Below are positions 42,134 to 55,283 of a DNA stretch of 64,000 nt, in pieces. The position numbers and the translations under genes are program-made. Origin of the DNA: an uncultured Planctomycetia bacterium (GTDB lineage Bacteria > Planctomycetota > Phycisphaerae > Phycisphaerales > SM1A02); assembly GCA_937871505.1 (NCBI GenBank), contig CALMPF010000018.1, forward strand, positions 1 through 64,000. The letters run 5' to 3'. The notes under the pieces are model-generated. The model saw nothing but the letters and a program-made list of their open reading frames with translations. It was not told the DNA's origin and made no database searches. Position 1 is the first letter of the stretch; every line of letters begins with the position of its first letter.

Positions 42134-44989
42134 TCACATCTTCGCGTTGCTGACGCGGATGACGTTCATCGCGCGGTCGATCCGCTCCTTCATGTCGATC
42201 AGGTGGGCGCGGGTGTAGTCATCCAGCCCGCCGTTGGCGGCCGCGAGGATCTCGCCGATCCGGCGATCGAGGTCGCTCAGGTGCATGAGCGCCAGCGTCC
42301 GGACTGGACGCGGCATCGACATCGAGTCGGTCGAGGCGAGCGAGATCAGCCGGTCGAGGGCCATCGACTGGAGATTGCGCCGGATGCTCGAGAGCATCGG
42401 GCTGCGGTTGGTGAACGAGCGCTCGCCGGGCGCCGCGAGGTCGACGTACACGGCGTCGATCACGCTGCGCATCACCTCGGGAAGGGTGACCGCGTCGACA
42501 TCGGGGGCCTTGCGCAGCTCGTTGTCGTGGATGCGGCCGAGCGTCCCCGGGTTGAGGACGAAGAGCAGCGCGAACGCCTGGACCTGGCCGATGCGGTCGT
42601 GCACCGAGAAGACCTCGTCGGTGCCGCCGAAGTTGCCCCAGTGGCGGTGCTTGTCGGTGACGAGCTTGCTGAGGACCTCGGGACGGATGTCGAAGGCCTC
42701 CTCGCCGAAGGCGTTCTCGATGATGAACTGAAGCGCCTCGCGCTGCTTGTCGGCCGGGGTGGGCACGAGCGGCTCGCGTCCGTCGGGCGTGCCCTTGCGG
42801 TCGCGGTTGATCTCGACGCCGCCGAGGTAGCGCCCCGCGACGCGGAGTGCGCCGACCTGCTCGCCGAGCATCTGCTCGTAGCCGCGGCGGAGGAGGAACC
42901 ACGGCTCGTTCTCGGAGACGCCCTTCTCCAGCAGCCGCTCGCGCATCGAGCGCACCAGGAGCATCCGCGCCCTGGCCCAGTCGAGCGGATCGGAGCCGAG
43001 GATCCAGCGGCCGACCAGCGGGTCGGGACCGGAGGCGTCCTCGTCGGTGGAGAAGCGCAGCTCCGTCCGCGCCGACTCCTTGCCCATCTCCTTGACGCGG
43101 TTCTCGTCAAAGGTGTAGCCGTACTCGATCGCCCAGTAGTCGTACGGGCCGATGGTGACGGGCATCCACTCGCCGCGCGGGCTCTCCGCGGTCGGCGGGA
43201 CGTAGATCGGCACGTAGTCCATCACGGAAGCGACGTTGGGCTCTCCGCGCCGCTCGAGGTAGTCATCGACGCTCAGCCATGCCGCCGCCTTGAAGTTGTG
43301 CCGCAGTCCGAGCGTGTGGCCGACTTCGTGGGCGGTGATGTACTTGAGGATCGTGCCGAGGTACTCCTCGGGGACGCCGTCGATCATCGGCCCGTCGCTG
43401 GCGGCACCGAAGAGCTCGTCGCCCATGAGCCGCATCGCCAGGCCGGCCGTCTGCATCTGCATCGCGCAGCCGAGGGCGCAGGAGCACGCGAGGTTCTGCT
43501 GCACGACGCGGCTGAGCAGCCGCGTCGAGGGCATCGGGATGGGATCGCCGAGGAGCGACGCCTTCTGCTCGTCGGTCAGCTCGGGGTCGTTGAGGATCTC
43601 CTCCCGGAGCGGGTCCGGCCGCTCGCCGATGCGCATCGGATCCCACGAGGGGTTCTCCTGGATCCACGCGACCGCCTTCGGATCGATGCCGTCGAGTCCG
43701 TACGCGGCGATCATCGCCTTGTACTGGAGGGCGTAGTTCTTGAGCATCGCGTCGTCGAAGATGATGTCCGCGTCGAGGATCTGCCCGGTCTCGGGGTTGA
43801 CGCGGCTCGGCCCCATCGCGAAGGGGGTCTCCGAGGAGATCCAGCGGAAGAAGTTGTAGCGGACGTCTTCCGGCTGAAGATCCATGAAGGCGCCGGTCTG
43901 GGCGTCCTGCTGGCGCACCTCGATGGCGTCGAGGATGCCGACCTTCGCGAAGGCCTTGTTCCACTCGAGGATGCCGTCGCGCACCCAGCGGCGATAGCGC
44001 ACGGGGACCGTGTGCTCGACGTAGAAGACGATCGGCTCCTCCGGCGGGCTCATCGCCAGCGACGGATCGCGCTTCTTGAGGTTCCAGCGGTTGATGTAGC
44101 GGGTGAACTGGTTTCCGCCCGGCTCGTTCTTGGTGAAGTCCTTGAAGACGGTCAGGAAGTAGCCGATGCGCTCGTCGCTCTCGCGCGGCTTGTAGTCGGT
44201 CTTCGGGATCGTGCTGATGGAGTAATGCAGCGTGACCAGCTCGCCGCCGGAGCTTCCGCGCATGCCCAGCTCGGGCACGCCTCCGCCTCCGCCGATGGGC
44301 ATCGTGATGGGGATCTCGATGTTCTGCGGGAACGCCTTGACGCTGCCGATGGTCGCCAGCGCGGCGTTGCCCTGCATTCCGGTGAAGGTCCTCGAGTTCT
44401 TCACCAGCAGCTCGTCGAGGTCGATCACCGGGCGGTTGCCCGGGGCCATCGCGAGGATCTTGGTCGAGAGCACCACGCGGTCGGAGTACGTCCGCTCGAC
44501 GGCGCTGCGCAGCTCGGCGTCCTGCTTGCCGCCGCGGGCCTGGCGCTGGAGATTCGGCTCCATCAGGACGAGCTGGTCGTCGATGCGCTTCCAGTAGCCG
44601 TACAGGTCGTTCCACTGCCAGCCGGTCTGGCGGCTTCCCCCGGCGATGCTGGTGGCGATGAAGATCCGCTGACCGTCGAACCGCTGCGGCAGGACCGCGA
44701 GCATCTGGTTCTTCTTGCGGTCGATGTAGATGTCGTAGAGCGGCTCCTTCCCGTCCGCGGTCGAGATCACCTTCTCGAAGTCCTTGATGACCTGATCGAA
44801 GGGCGGGAAGTCCGGGCGCGACCGACCGGCGTCGCCGCGCGGGGCGTCGCCCGTGGCGGGGGCGGGGGCCGCAGGCGCCGGGGCCTGCTGGGCGATCGCG
44901 AGCCCGGCGGTCGCGCCGAGGAGCGCCACCGCGGCGGCGACGGCGCCGACTCGGGCGACGCGAGCGCGGCGGGGGAGTGGACCTGTCAT
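42134..44989 (-). CDS. Exported zinc-dependent metalloprotease (DUF4953/DUF5117 type)
   Basis: 951 residues from ATG 44989, preceded by AGGAG. A signal peptide (VGAVAAAVALLGATAGLAIA) ends before QQAPAPAAP. The zinc site HExxHxxGxxH is in ITAHEVGHTLGLRHNF, followed by the structural Met turn ASVMDYVP. The N-terminal part has VLPQRFDGQRIFIATSIAGG, and the middle includes WVRDGILEWNKAFAKVGILD, both typical of the large secreted metalloproteases of Bacteroidota and Planctomycetota. It is a periplasmic or extracellular protease; substrate unknown. Monocistronic, with a palindrome downstream. Confidence 0.92.
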   Translation of the reverse strand: MTGPLPRRARVARVGAVAAAVALLGATAGLAIAQQAPAPAAPAPATGDAPRGDAGRSRPDFPPFDQVIKDFEKVISTADGKEPLYDIYIDRKKNQMLAVLPQRFDGQRIFIATSIAGGSRQTGWQWNDLYGYWKRIDDQLVLMEPNLQRQARGGKQDAELRSAVERTYSDRVVLSTKILAMAPGNRPVIDLDELLVKNSRTFTGMQGNAALATIGSVKAFPQNIEIPITMPIGGGGGVPELGMRGSSGGELVTLHYSISTIPKTDYKPRESDERIGYFLTVFKDFTKNEPGGNQFTRYINRWNLKKRDPSLAMSPPEEPIVFYVEHTVPVRYRRWVRDGILEWNKAFAKVGILDAIEVRQQDAQTGAFMDLQPEDVRYNFFRWISSETPFAMGPSRVNPETGQILDADIIFDDAMLKNYALQYKAMIAAYGLDGIDPKAVAWIQENPSWDPMRIGERPDPLREEILNDPELTDEQKASLLGDPIPMPSTRLLSRVVQQNLACSCALGCAMQMQTAGLAMRLMGDELFGAASDGPMIDGVPEEYLGTILKYITAHEVGHTLGLRHNFKAAAWLSVDDYLERRGEPNVASVMDYVPIYVPPTAESPRGEWMPVTIGPYDYWAIEYGYTFDENRVKEMGKESARTELRFSTDEDASGPDPLVGRWILGSDPLDWARARMLLVRSMRERLLEKGVSENEPWFLLRRGYEQMLGEQVGALRVAGRYLGGVEINRDRKGTPDGREPLVPTPADKQREALQFIIENAFGEEAFDIRPEVLSKLVTDKHRHWGNFGGTDEVFSVHDRIGQVQAFALLFVLNPGTLGRIHDNELRKAPDVDAVTLPEVMRSVIDAVYVDLAAPGERSFTNRSPMLSSIRRNLQSMALDRLISLASTDSMSMPRPVRTLALMHLSDLDRRIGEILAAANGGLDDYTRAHLIDMKERIDRAMNVIRVSNAKM

Positions 44990-45466
44990 GTGCTGCTCCT
45001 GAAGAAGTGAGGACGGAATCGACCACCCTCCGCGGGTCGTCGATCGGCGCCGAGAGCGCGGCGCGCGCTGGAAGAAACCGAGAACGGGAACGAGGACAGG
45101 CAGGAGCGTAGCGCAGCGTCGCTGCCGTCGGTCCCCGAGCGGGTGCCGCGCGCCCTGTGCCGGGCGCACGCGCTCTGCGTGCCCAGCAGCAGGGGTCAGG
45201 TGCCGGGGGTCAGAGGCGAGGGGTCGGGTGCCCGCAGTCGGGCGCGGCGCGCCGGGATCCGCGCTCCGTCCCGGGTCGGCGAGCGATCGGCGTTCCGCTC
45301 CGCGCGGTTCCCGCTCCAGAGGGTGCAGCACCCGAGGCCGCCGCCGCGCGGCGTCGCTGCCCGCACGGAACCGCAGGCGAGCGGCAGACCAGCGGAGCCG
45401 CGGGCGGGGCGCGAACCGGTGCCGCCGCCGGGTCTCAGCCGTCGCCGAGCGGCAGCCGCGGACCGG
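44990..45466. other. Intergenic region between gcvP and the metalloprotease gene
   Basis: Both flanking genes are on the minus strand. No open frame has recognisable content. The promoter of the metalloprotease gene should be here, but no convincing boxes stand out in the GC-rich sequence. Confidence 0.45.
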
Positions 45467-48442
<2,976 letters not shown>

Positions 48443-48646
48443 GGAAGTGATGCGATGGTCGGGGCGTGCACGCCGCCTGGAGGCAGGGACCGGCGCCGGG
48501 ATCGACTCCGGGCCGGGCGGCGAGTCGACGCGCGGGGCGCTCGGAGCGTCGATCCGTCCGCGGCGCCGCGGGAGATTCGGAGTCGCGATGCCGAAGCGGC
48601 GAGTGTAGGTGCCGCCCGCGCAGCTTCGGTCCCCCTGCTCCGCTCC

Positions 48647-48682
48647 GTCCCCCGCGTCCCCCGCGTCCCCCGCGTCCCCCGA
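48647..48682. repeat. 9-base tandem repeat
   Basis: Three GTCCCCCGC units followed by GTCCCCCGA. The minus strand carries evenly spaced five-G runs. Confidence 0.9.
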
Positions 48683-48687
48683 CCCCC

Positions 48688-48745
48688 ATCCCGTCGCCGC
48701 GGTCCCGTCGCAGCGGTCCCGTCGCAGCGGTCCCGTCGCTGCGGT
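48688..48745. repeat. 14-base tandem repeat
   Basis: Units GGTCCCGTCGCAGC (48701, 48715) and GGTCCCGTCGCTGC (48729), with a 13-base partial unit at 48688, directly beside the 9-base array. Confidence 0.88.
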
Positions 48746-48906
48746 CATAGCCGGACTGGCTGCGGGCGCTCCGGCGAAGGGCGCCGTCGCCCCCCGGCGC
48801 CCTCCGCTCCGGACGGCGATCCGCCACCGGTGCCGCTACGCTTCGCGTTCACGCGAAGAGTCGGCTCACCCCGGGCCGTCCGGATCAGCGATTCAGGAGT
48901 TTCCCC

Positions 48907-51072
48907 ATGTCGATCCTGCGTTCCATGCTTCCGCCCGCAGTCGGACGTTCAGGCGGAGGCCTCCCGGCGATGCCGCGGAGCGCGGTCGCGATCGCCGCGC
49001 TCTGCGCAACGCTCGGCCTGGTCCCGGCGACGACTCCGCTCGCCGTCGCCCGCCAGACGGATGCGGGGAGCGCCTCGACGGCTCCGGGTGCCGCAGAGGC
49101 TCCGCCTGCTGAGGGCGGCGCTCCGGCGACTGCGGGCGCCCGGGGATCGATCACGGCGGCCCCGCGCAACCTGCGGTCGTTCTCCCCAGAGGAGGTCGCG
49201 ATCGAGGTCGATGCCCAGCGGGTGAGCCTTCGGGGAGTCTTCGAGGACCTCGGTCCGGATGCGATCGAGTGGTACCAGCACGTGCAGACGCTCGCGAGCC
49301 CTTGGTTCGAGGGTCGCGCTCCGGGCAGCGCCGGAATCGAGCGGGCCGCCGAGTACATCGAGTGGTGGATGCGACGCATCGGCCTCGAGCCCGCCTTCCC
49401 GGCGCTCGCCGGAGTCCCGATCGCCGACCGGCCCGAGTGGGCGGTCGCGGGCGATGACTGGACTTCCTATCGGCAGTACTTCGAGCTGCCCGGCGGCGAT
49501 CTGCTCGTGAACCGCGCCGAACTCTCGACTCCCGGCACGAGCTTCGAGCACGGCCGCGACTTCGCGGTGCTGGGAAGCTCCGGGCGCGCCGAGGCGACTG
49601 CGCCGCTGGCCTTCGCCGGCTACGGCCTCGTCGAGGGGCGCGACGGCTACACCAGCTTCGACGAAGGTGTCAGGCTGGACGGTCGGATCGCCCTGCTCCT
49701 GCGCTACGAGCCGCTGGACGAGGAGGGGCAGAGTCTCTGGAGCGACCGCCGCTTCAGCGAGCACGCGGCGATTCTGCCCAAGCTCCGCGCCGTCGCGGAG
49801 CGCGGCGCCGCGGGGATCATCATGGTCAACCCGCCGGGCGCCCGGCATGGCAAGGAAGGACTCGAGACGCCCGACTCGAGCCGCTACGGCGGCGACTTCG
49901 AGATCCCGATCGTGCAGGCGACCCCGGAAGCCGCCGAGCGCCTCCTTGCGGCCGCCGCGCCCGGAGGGGGAACCTTGATGGACTGGCGCCGCCGAGCCGA
50001 CCGCGGCGAGGTGCGCACCGTCGAGTTCGCGACCGATGTGCCCGTCCAGATCGTCGCGGACGTGAGCGAGCGGCGCGTCCCCACCGCCAACGTCGGAGGC
50101 GTGCTCCACGGCCGCGGCAACCTCGCCGACGAGTGGCTGGTCATCGGCGGGCACTATGACCATGTGGGCATGGGCTACTTCGGGACGGCCCCGGCGAACC
50201 GCGGGCAGCTCCACCCGGGCGCCGATGACAATGCATCGGGAACTGCGGCGATCCTCGTTCTCGCGCGGAGGCTCGCCGAGGCATACGACGAGATTCCGGC
50301 CGAACTGCCCCTCCGCTCGGTGCTCTTCATGGGCTTCAGCGCGGAGGAGTCGGGACTGCACGGCTCGCGCTTCTATGTCCGCAATCCAACGGTCTCGGGA
50401 GATCGGATCACGGCGATGGTCAACCTCGACATGGTCGGCCGCCTGCGCAATGACGAGCTCGTCGTCAGCGGGACGGGCACCGCGGAGAACTTCGAGGAGA
50501 TCCTCCGTCCGCACTTCGAGGCGAGCGGGCTGACGATCCGAGCGGATCCCTCCGGCCGCGGTCCGAGCGATCACGCCAACTTCTACGGCGCCGGGATCCC
50601 CGTGCTGTTCCCCTTCACGGGGCTGCACGCGGAGTACCACACGCCGCGCGACCACGCCTACACCGTCAACCCCGCGGGCGCCGTCCGGGTGATCGCCCTG
50701 ATCGAGGCCGTCGCGATGGATCTCCTCCGCCGCACCGACCGCCTCCAGTTCCGCAGCAGCGACGCGAGCCCCGGAACCGATCGCGGCTACGCGCCGGTCA
50801 GGCTCGGGGTCACGCCCTCGATGGGCCAGGACGACGAGGTCGCGGGCGTTCTCGTCGAGGCCGTCGGCGCGGGCTCGGCGGCGGCCGAGGCCGGCATCCA
50901 GCCCGGAGACGTCCTCGTGGCGTGGAACGGTGAGGATCTCACCTCGACCGGATCGATGATGGAGCAGCTTCGCAAGCACCGCCCCGGCGACGTCGTGCAG
51001 ATCGTGCTCATCCGCGAGGGCGAGCGGACGGTCGTCAACGCGACGCTCAAGGCCAGCGCTCGGCGCGAGTGA
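48907..51072 (+). CDS. Exported M28-family aminopeptidase with PA and PDZ domains
   Basis: 721 residues. A signal peptide runs to about 50 (AVIAALCATLGLVPATTPL region). A PA-domain-like insert is at about 220-400 (DGRIALLLRYEP...GAAGIIMVNPPGARHG). The M28 zinc site is IGGHYDHVG (His), HPGADDNASGTAA (bridging Asp), FSAEESGLHGS (Glu), MVNLDMVGR (Asp) and AEYHTPRDHAY (His). A C-terminal PDZ domain (about 625-720) has VEAVGAGSAAAEAGIQPGDVLVAWNG. It should release N-terminal residues from peptides outside the cytoplasm. Divergent from gcvP. Confidence 0.93.
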   Translation: MSILRSMLPPAVGRSGGGLPAMPRSAVAIAALCATLGLVPATTPLAVARQTDAGSASTAPGAAEAPPAEGGAPATAGARGSITAAPRNLRSFSPEEVAIEVDAQRVSLRGVFEDLGPDAIEWYQHVQTLASPWFEGRAPGSAGIERAAEYIEWWMRRIGLEPAFPALAGVPIADRPEWAVAGDDWTSYRQYFELPGGDLLVNRAELSTPGTSFEHGRDFAVLGSSGRAEATAPLAFAGYGLVEGRDGYTSFDEGVRLDGRIALLLRYEPLDEEGQSLWSDRRFSEHAAILPKLRAVAERGAAGIIMVNPPGARHGKEGLETPDSSRYGGDFEIPIVQATPEAAERLLAAAAPGGGTLMDWRRRADRGEVRTVEFATDVPVQIVADVSERRVPTANVGGVLHGRGNLADEWLVIGGHYDHVGMGYFGTAPANRGQLHPGADDNASGTAAILVLARRLAEAYDEIPAELPLRSVLFMGFSAEESGLHGSRFYVRNPTVSGDRITAMVNLDMVGRLRNDELVVSGTGTAENFEEILRPHFEASGLTIRADPSGRGPSDHANFYGAGIPVLFPFTGLHAEYHTPRDHAYTVNPAGAVRVIALIEAVAMDLLRRTDRLQFRSSDASPGTDRGYAPVRLGVTPSMGQDDEVAGVLVEAVGAGSAAAEAGIQPGDVLVAWNGEDLTSTGSMMEQLRKHRPGDVVQIVLIREGERTVVNATLKASARRE

Positions 51073-51303
51073 ACCCGGTCGATGGTCCGGGGAGACTGCC
51101 CCGGGGCGCAGCGCGACGGTCCGGGGCGAAGTCGATCGACGCTCGCGGGCTCGAAGCGGGCGCCGGGGCACCGCGCCGCGGCCGGTTCCGGTGCCGCTGC
51201 GCTTGGTCCCCCGTCCGAGGCGCCTGATCTTCGCCTCCCTGCCCAGCCGCCCTCGACGGGCCGTGCTCGCCGACGCCCGCGATGGCGCAGCGGCCGCCCG
51301 CGT

Positions 51304-53808
51304 TCACGCGCGTCCGGCGGAGTCGATGATGCCGCGCAGGTCCTCGGGAGCCTCCGCCGCGCGGATCTGCGCCGCGGCATCTCCGGTCTGGAGCAGCCGA
51401 GCGAGCGTTGCGAGGTGCCGCAGGTGCGCCGCCGGATCGGTGTCAAGCGGGGTGAGCAGCATCAGGATCAGATCGGCGTCGCCCCGCACGCGCGGGAAGC
51501 GAAGCGGCGCCTTGGTGGTCGCGAGGAACGCCAGCGGCTGCTGCACCTGCGCGCTGTGGCCGTGCACGAGGACGATCCCCGGGGCGAGGTCGATCGTCGA
51601 GTCGGTCAAGGCGCGGTCGAGCTCCTCGGAGAGCGCTGCGCGGAGGTCGCCGCGTCCGTCGAACCAGGTTGCGAGCATCCGGTCGATCGCCTCGATCGGG
51701 CTCACCGCGTCGATCCCGAGGATCATCCGCTCTGGACGCAGCAGCCGACGCAGTTCCCCGGGGGCATCGCTCTCGGCCCCCGCTTCGTGGCCGATCTCGC
51801 CGGGATAGACGACCAGCAGGTTGAGTTCCGGGCGCAGCGACGCGACCTGGCCGGGCAGCCGGTCGATTGCGGGCGACCATGAGACGCGGTGGGGCCGCGC
51901 CGCGAGGAGGATGAAGACATCCTCGTCGCGCAGCAGCGCGGCGCCGGACTCCCTCCACGTCGAGAGCGACGGCACTCCGACGAACGTCGCCGGGAGCTCC
52001 GGCGCGATCAGGGCGAGCGCGGCGCGCAGCGCGGGGAGCTCGGCCTCGTCGGCGCCGACGACCAGATCGAGCCCGGCGCGCTGGGCGATCGACCTGACGG
52101 CGGCGAGCGCGTCGCGGAAGCCGAGCTCGTGATCGGCGAATCGCGGAACCGCGAGGACAAGCCGCTGCGCCGCGTTGAGCGGCGTCCGGAGGCGGCACAC
52201 GATGAACTGCTCCTTCGACGCTTCGAGGAGCTGATCGAGCACGCTTCCGAAGACGCGGCTCCGGACCGTGCCGGAGCCCGTCCAGCCCATCACCACCGTG
52301 GAGATGCGCAGCTCGCGGATGGCGCGGAGCACTCCCGCTGCGGCGTTGTTGTCCAGCCGCGTCGTCGGCACCACGGGGACGTTCGCCCCCGCGGCGTACA
52401 TCACCGCGTGGCCGAGCATCCGCTCAGCCGCCGCGACCTGCGCCGAGGAGTCGTCTCCGTCGAGGACGACCGTCAGCGGGTAAAGCGGCTCGGGAGAATC
52501 CTTCTCGCGCAGGAGCAGCGCGACGTCCATGATCGCGTCGGCGGCCTGCGGATTGCGCAGGGGGATCAGGATGCGCTGCGGCGCGGAGCGCCCGTCGTCG
52601 TCGGCCTGTGCGAGCTCGGCGGCGGCCAGCCGCCTGCCGAATCGCTGCGTGACCCACGGCCCGATCAGGCAGCTCGCGAGGATCATCAGGATCGCCCCGT
52701 CGAGGACGTTGGGCTCGAAGATCCCCACGCGCACGCCGACGAGCACCGCCGCCAGCGTCGCGGCGGCCTGGTTGACGCTCAGGCCGAACATCAGCCATCC
52801 CTCATCGCGCCCGAATCCGAGCACCCTCCGCGCGATCCAGGCGGCGAGGAACTTGGTGGCGATCACCGTGACGGCCATGGTTGCGGCCACCTTGATGGTC
52901 GCGGCGTCCTGCACGAAGACGCGCGGGTCGACCAGCATCCCCACGGAAAGGAGGAAGACGGGGATGAAGAACCAGCTTCCGGCGAACTGGAGGCGGTTCA
53001 TCAGGGCGCCGTGATCGGGGATCAGCCGGTTCAGCGCCAGGCCCGCGAGGAAGGCGCCGGTGATGGGCTGGAGTCCGGCGACCTCGGCAAGGAAGGCGCA
53101 GCCGTACCCCGTGGCGAGGATGAAGACGAAGTGCGACGTCCCCTCGGCGCGGATCGTCCGGAAGAACCAGCGCCCGGCCCAAGGAAGGAGAAGCCAGACC
53201 GCGGCGACGTAGATCGCCAGCGAGATCGCCAGCGTGATCCAGAAGCGCGCGTCGAGGGCGCCGTTGGCCGTCCGCGCAACCACCGCGAGCACGAGCAGCG
53301 CGGCGCTGTCGGTGACGATCGTCCCGCCCACGGCGGTGGTCACGGCGCGGTGTCCGGCGATGCCCAGCCTGCTCGCGATGGGATACGTCAGGAGCGTGTG
53401 CGATCCGAACATGCTCCCCAGCAGCACCGCCTCCGCCCATCCGAAGCCCAGCAGCCAGAGCGCCACGGCGATGCCGACGACCTGCGGGACCAGATACGAG
53501 ATCGTGCCGAAGGCGAGGCTGTGGGAGCGGTACCGCCGGAAGCGATGCAGGTCGATCTGGAGGCCCGCCAGCAGCACGATGTAGAGCAGCCCGACCGTCC
53601 CGATCAGCTCGATCGCCCCGTCGCGCCGGAGCAGGCCGAGGACGTGCGGACCGACCACGACCCCCGCGAGGATCATGCCGATGGTCCCCGGCAGCCGCAA
53701 GCGCTGCATCGCGAGGGGAGTCACGAGGATGATCGTCATCACCAGCGCAAAGGTCAGCACCGGGTGGGTGACCGGCAGCGACCATGGCGTCGAGGCGACC
53801 GCGAACAT
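51304..53808 (-). CDS. CPA2-type cation/proton antiporter with cytoplasmic USP-like and PTS EIIA-like domains
   Basis: 834 residues from ATG 53808. The first 400 residues hold about 12 membrane helices with the Na+/H+ exchanger pattern (LPGTIGMILAGVVVGPHVLG, LLYIVLLAGLQIDLHRFRRY, LQPITGAFLAGLALNRLIPD). A cytoplasmic part (about 430-660) resembles universal-stress-type domains (ILIPLRNPQAADAIMDVALL, STVVMGWTGSGTVRSRVFG). The last 150 residues resemble a PTS EIIA type-2 domain, with His in GIVLVHGHS at the expected phosphorylation position and LAFLATTKAPLRFP. Ion transport may be controlled by phosphorylation or nucleotides; inferred. Confidence 0.87.
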   Translation of the reverse strand: MFAVASTPWSLPVTHPVLTFALVMTIILVTPLAMQRLRLPGTIGMILAGVVVGPHVLGLLRRDGAIELIGTVGLLYIVLLAGLQIDLHRFRRYRSHSLAFGTISYLVPQVVGIAVALWLLGFGWAEAVLLGSMFGSHTLLTYPIASRLGIAGHRAVTTAVGGTIVTDSAALLVLAVVARTANGALDARFWITLAISLAIYVAAVWLLLPWAGRWFFRTIRAEGTSHFVFILATGYGCAFLAEVAGLQPITGAFLAGLALNRLIPDHGALMNRLQFAGSWFFIPVFLLSVGMLVDPRVFVQDAATIKVAATMAVTVIATKFLAAWIARRVLGFGRDEGWLMFGLSVNQAAATLAAVLVGVRVGIFEPNVLDGAILMILASCLIGPWVTQRFGRRLAAAELAQADDDGRSAPQRILIPLRNPQAADAIMDVALLLREKDSPEPLYPLTVVLDGDDSSAQVAAAERMLGHAVMYAAGANVPVVPTTRLDNNAAAGVLRAIRELRISTVVMGWTGSGTVRSRVFGSVLDQLLEASKEQFIVCRLRTPLNAAQRLVLAVPRFADHELGFRDALAAVRSIAQRAGLDLVVGADEAELPALRAALALIAPELPATFVGVPSLSTWRESGAALLRDEDVFILLAARPHRVSWSPAIDRLPGQVASLRPELNLLVVYPGEIGHEAGAESDAPGELRRLLRPERMILGIDAVSPIEAIDRMLATWFDGRGDLRAALSEELDRALTDSTIDLAPGIVLVHGHSAQVQQPLAFLATTKAPLRFPRVRGDADLILMLLTPLDTDPAAHLRHLATLARLLQTGDAAAQIRAAEAPEDLRGIIDSAGRA

Positions 53809-54011
53809 GCGGGGCGAGTGTAAGGGCGCCCTCGGAAGCGACCGATCCCCGCAGTCGGCCGCGGCCTCTCGCCGCCTGCGCTCCGCGCCGCCGCCCTGAT
53901 CGAGCGCTGCGGAGCCCGCGGGGTCGCGGGCTATTCTCGCCGACAATCGCCGGTCGCCAGCCGCGCGCAGGAGCGCGGCATGATCGTGCGGAGAACACCA
54001 GCGGAGCCATC

Positions 54012-55067
54012 ATGCCCACCGTCCGCGCCTACGTCGCCCATGGTCCAGACCGTCCGCTCGAGCGCGACATGATCGACCGCCGTCCGCCCGACGGCACCGA
54101 CGTGCATCTGGAGATCCACTACTGCGGCGTCTGCCATTCCGACCTCCACACGGCGCGCGGCGAGTGGCCGGGCGTCGTCTTCCCCGTCGTCCCCGGCCAC
54201 GAGATCGTGGGTCGAGTCATGGCACTCGGACGCAAGGCGACCAAGTTCAAGGTCGGCGACTACGCCGCGATCGGCTGCATGGTCGATTCGTGCCGCCGCT
54301 GCGCCTCCTGCCAGGAGGGGCTCGAGCAGTATTGCGAGAAGGGGCCGATCTTCACCTACAACAGCCCGAACCCGCAGTATCCGGGGGGCATGACCCTCGG
54401 GGGCTATTCGACGCACATCATCATCGACGAAGCGTTCATGCTGCGCCTCGGGTCGGGCGAGAACCTCGCCGCGAAGGCGCCGCTGCTCTGCGCCGGGATC
54501 ACGACATGGTCGCCGCTGCGGCACTGGGATGCCGGACCGGGAAAGAAGGTCGGCGTCGTCGGTCTCGGCGGCCTCGGTCATATGGCGGTCAGGCTTTCGA
54601 AGGCGCTCGGCGCCGAGACCGTGCTCCTGACGGGCTCGCCGTCGAAGGTCGAGGATGGGCTGCGCCTCGGCGCCGACCACGTCGTCGTGACCAAGGACTC
54701 GGCGGCGCTCGAGAAGCACGTCCGGAGCATGGACCTGATCGTCGACACCGTCTCGGCGCCGCACGACCTCGACGCGCTGACCAACCTGCTGCGGCGCGAC
54801 GGCACGCTCTGCCTGCTCGGTGCACCGGCCTCGCCGCACCCCTCGCCGAGCATCTGGCCGCTCGTGATGAAGCGGACCGCGATTGCCGGGAGCATCATCG
54901 GCGGGATCGCCGAGACGCAGGAAATGCTGGACTTCTGCGAGGAGAGGGGGATCGTCGCCGACATCGAGCTGATCCCGATCCAGTCGATCAACGACGCCTT
55001 CGAGCGGATGCTCCGCGGCGACGTGCGCTATCGGTTCGTGATCGACCTCGCTTCGCTGAAGGACTGA
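54012..55067 (+). CDS. Zinc-dependent NAD(P)H alcohol dehydrogenase, YahK/cinnamyl-alcohol type
   Basis: 351 residues. The catalytic zinc site is YCGVCHSDLHTARGEWP with GHEIVGRV. The structural zinc site is CRRCASCQEGLEQYCEKGP. The Rossmann loop is VGVVGLGGLGHMAVRLSKAL. Together with FTYNSPNPQYPGGMTLGGYS this matches the broad-range NADP-dependent aldehyde reductases. It probably reduces aldehydes to alcohols in the cytoplasm. It is divergent from the antiporter with a 200-base shared upstream region. Confidence 0.93.
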   Translation: MPTVRAYVAHGPDRPLERDMIDRRPPDGTDVHLEIHYCGVCHSDLHTARGEWPGVVFPVVPGHEIVGRVMALGRKATKFKVGDYAAIGCMVDSCRRCASCQEGLEQYCEKGPIFTYNSPNPQYPGGMTLGGYSTHIIIDEAFMLRLGSGENLAAKAPLLCAGITTWSPLRHWDAGPGKKVGVVGLGGLGHMAVRLSKALGAETVLLTGSPSKVEDGLRLGADHVVVTKDSAALEKHVRSMDLIVDTVSAPHDLDALTNLLRRDGTLCLLGAPASPHPSPSIWPLVMKRTAIAGSIIGGIAETQEMLDFCEERGIVADIELIPIQSINDAFERMLRGDVRYRFVIDLASLKD

Positions 55068-55080
55068 ACGCGCTCGTGGG

Positions 55081-55190
55081 TCGGGGCCCCGGGGGTTGGG
55101 CCCCCCCGGGGGGTTGGGCTGTGGGGTTGGGCTGTGGGGTTGGGCCGTGGGGTTGGGCCCGGGGGTTGGGCCCGGACGTTGGGCCCGAAG
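55081..55190. repeat. G-rich minisatellite, quadruplex-prone
   Basis: About seven imperfect 14-base units of GTGGGGTTGGGCT/C type. The plus strand has many runs of three to five G separated by 2-4 bases. It lies between the dehydrogenase stop and the photolyase gene. Confidence 0.92.
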
Positions 55191-55283
55191 ATCGGAGCGC
55201 TTCGCCGCAGGCCCTGCGCGCTCCGCCGCCGCGCCGCCCCGTCGGCTTGAATCGCCCCCGCGCACGCGATCGAACCGGCGGCC

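Larger units (their letters stand above)
48443..48906. other. Divergent intergenic region with two minisatellites
   Basis: Lies between gcvP (minus) and the M28 peptidase (plus). No gene. It contains the two tandem repeats listed next; promoters for both genes should lie here. Confidence 0.5.

Noticed and set aside
42219-42902. 227-codon minus-strand frame inside the metalloprotease gene
   Set aside because: Shadow frame of the metalloprotease; Arg/Pro/Ala-rich without motifs.
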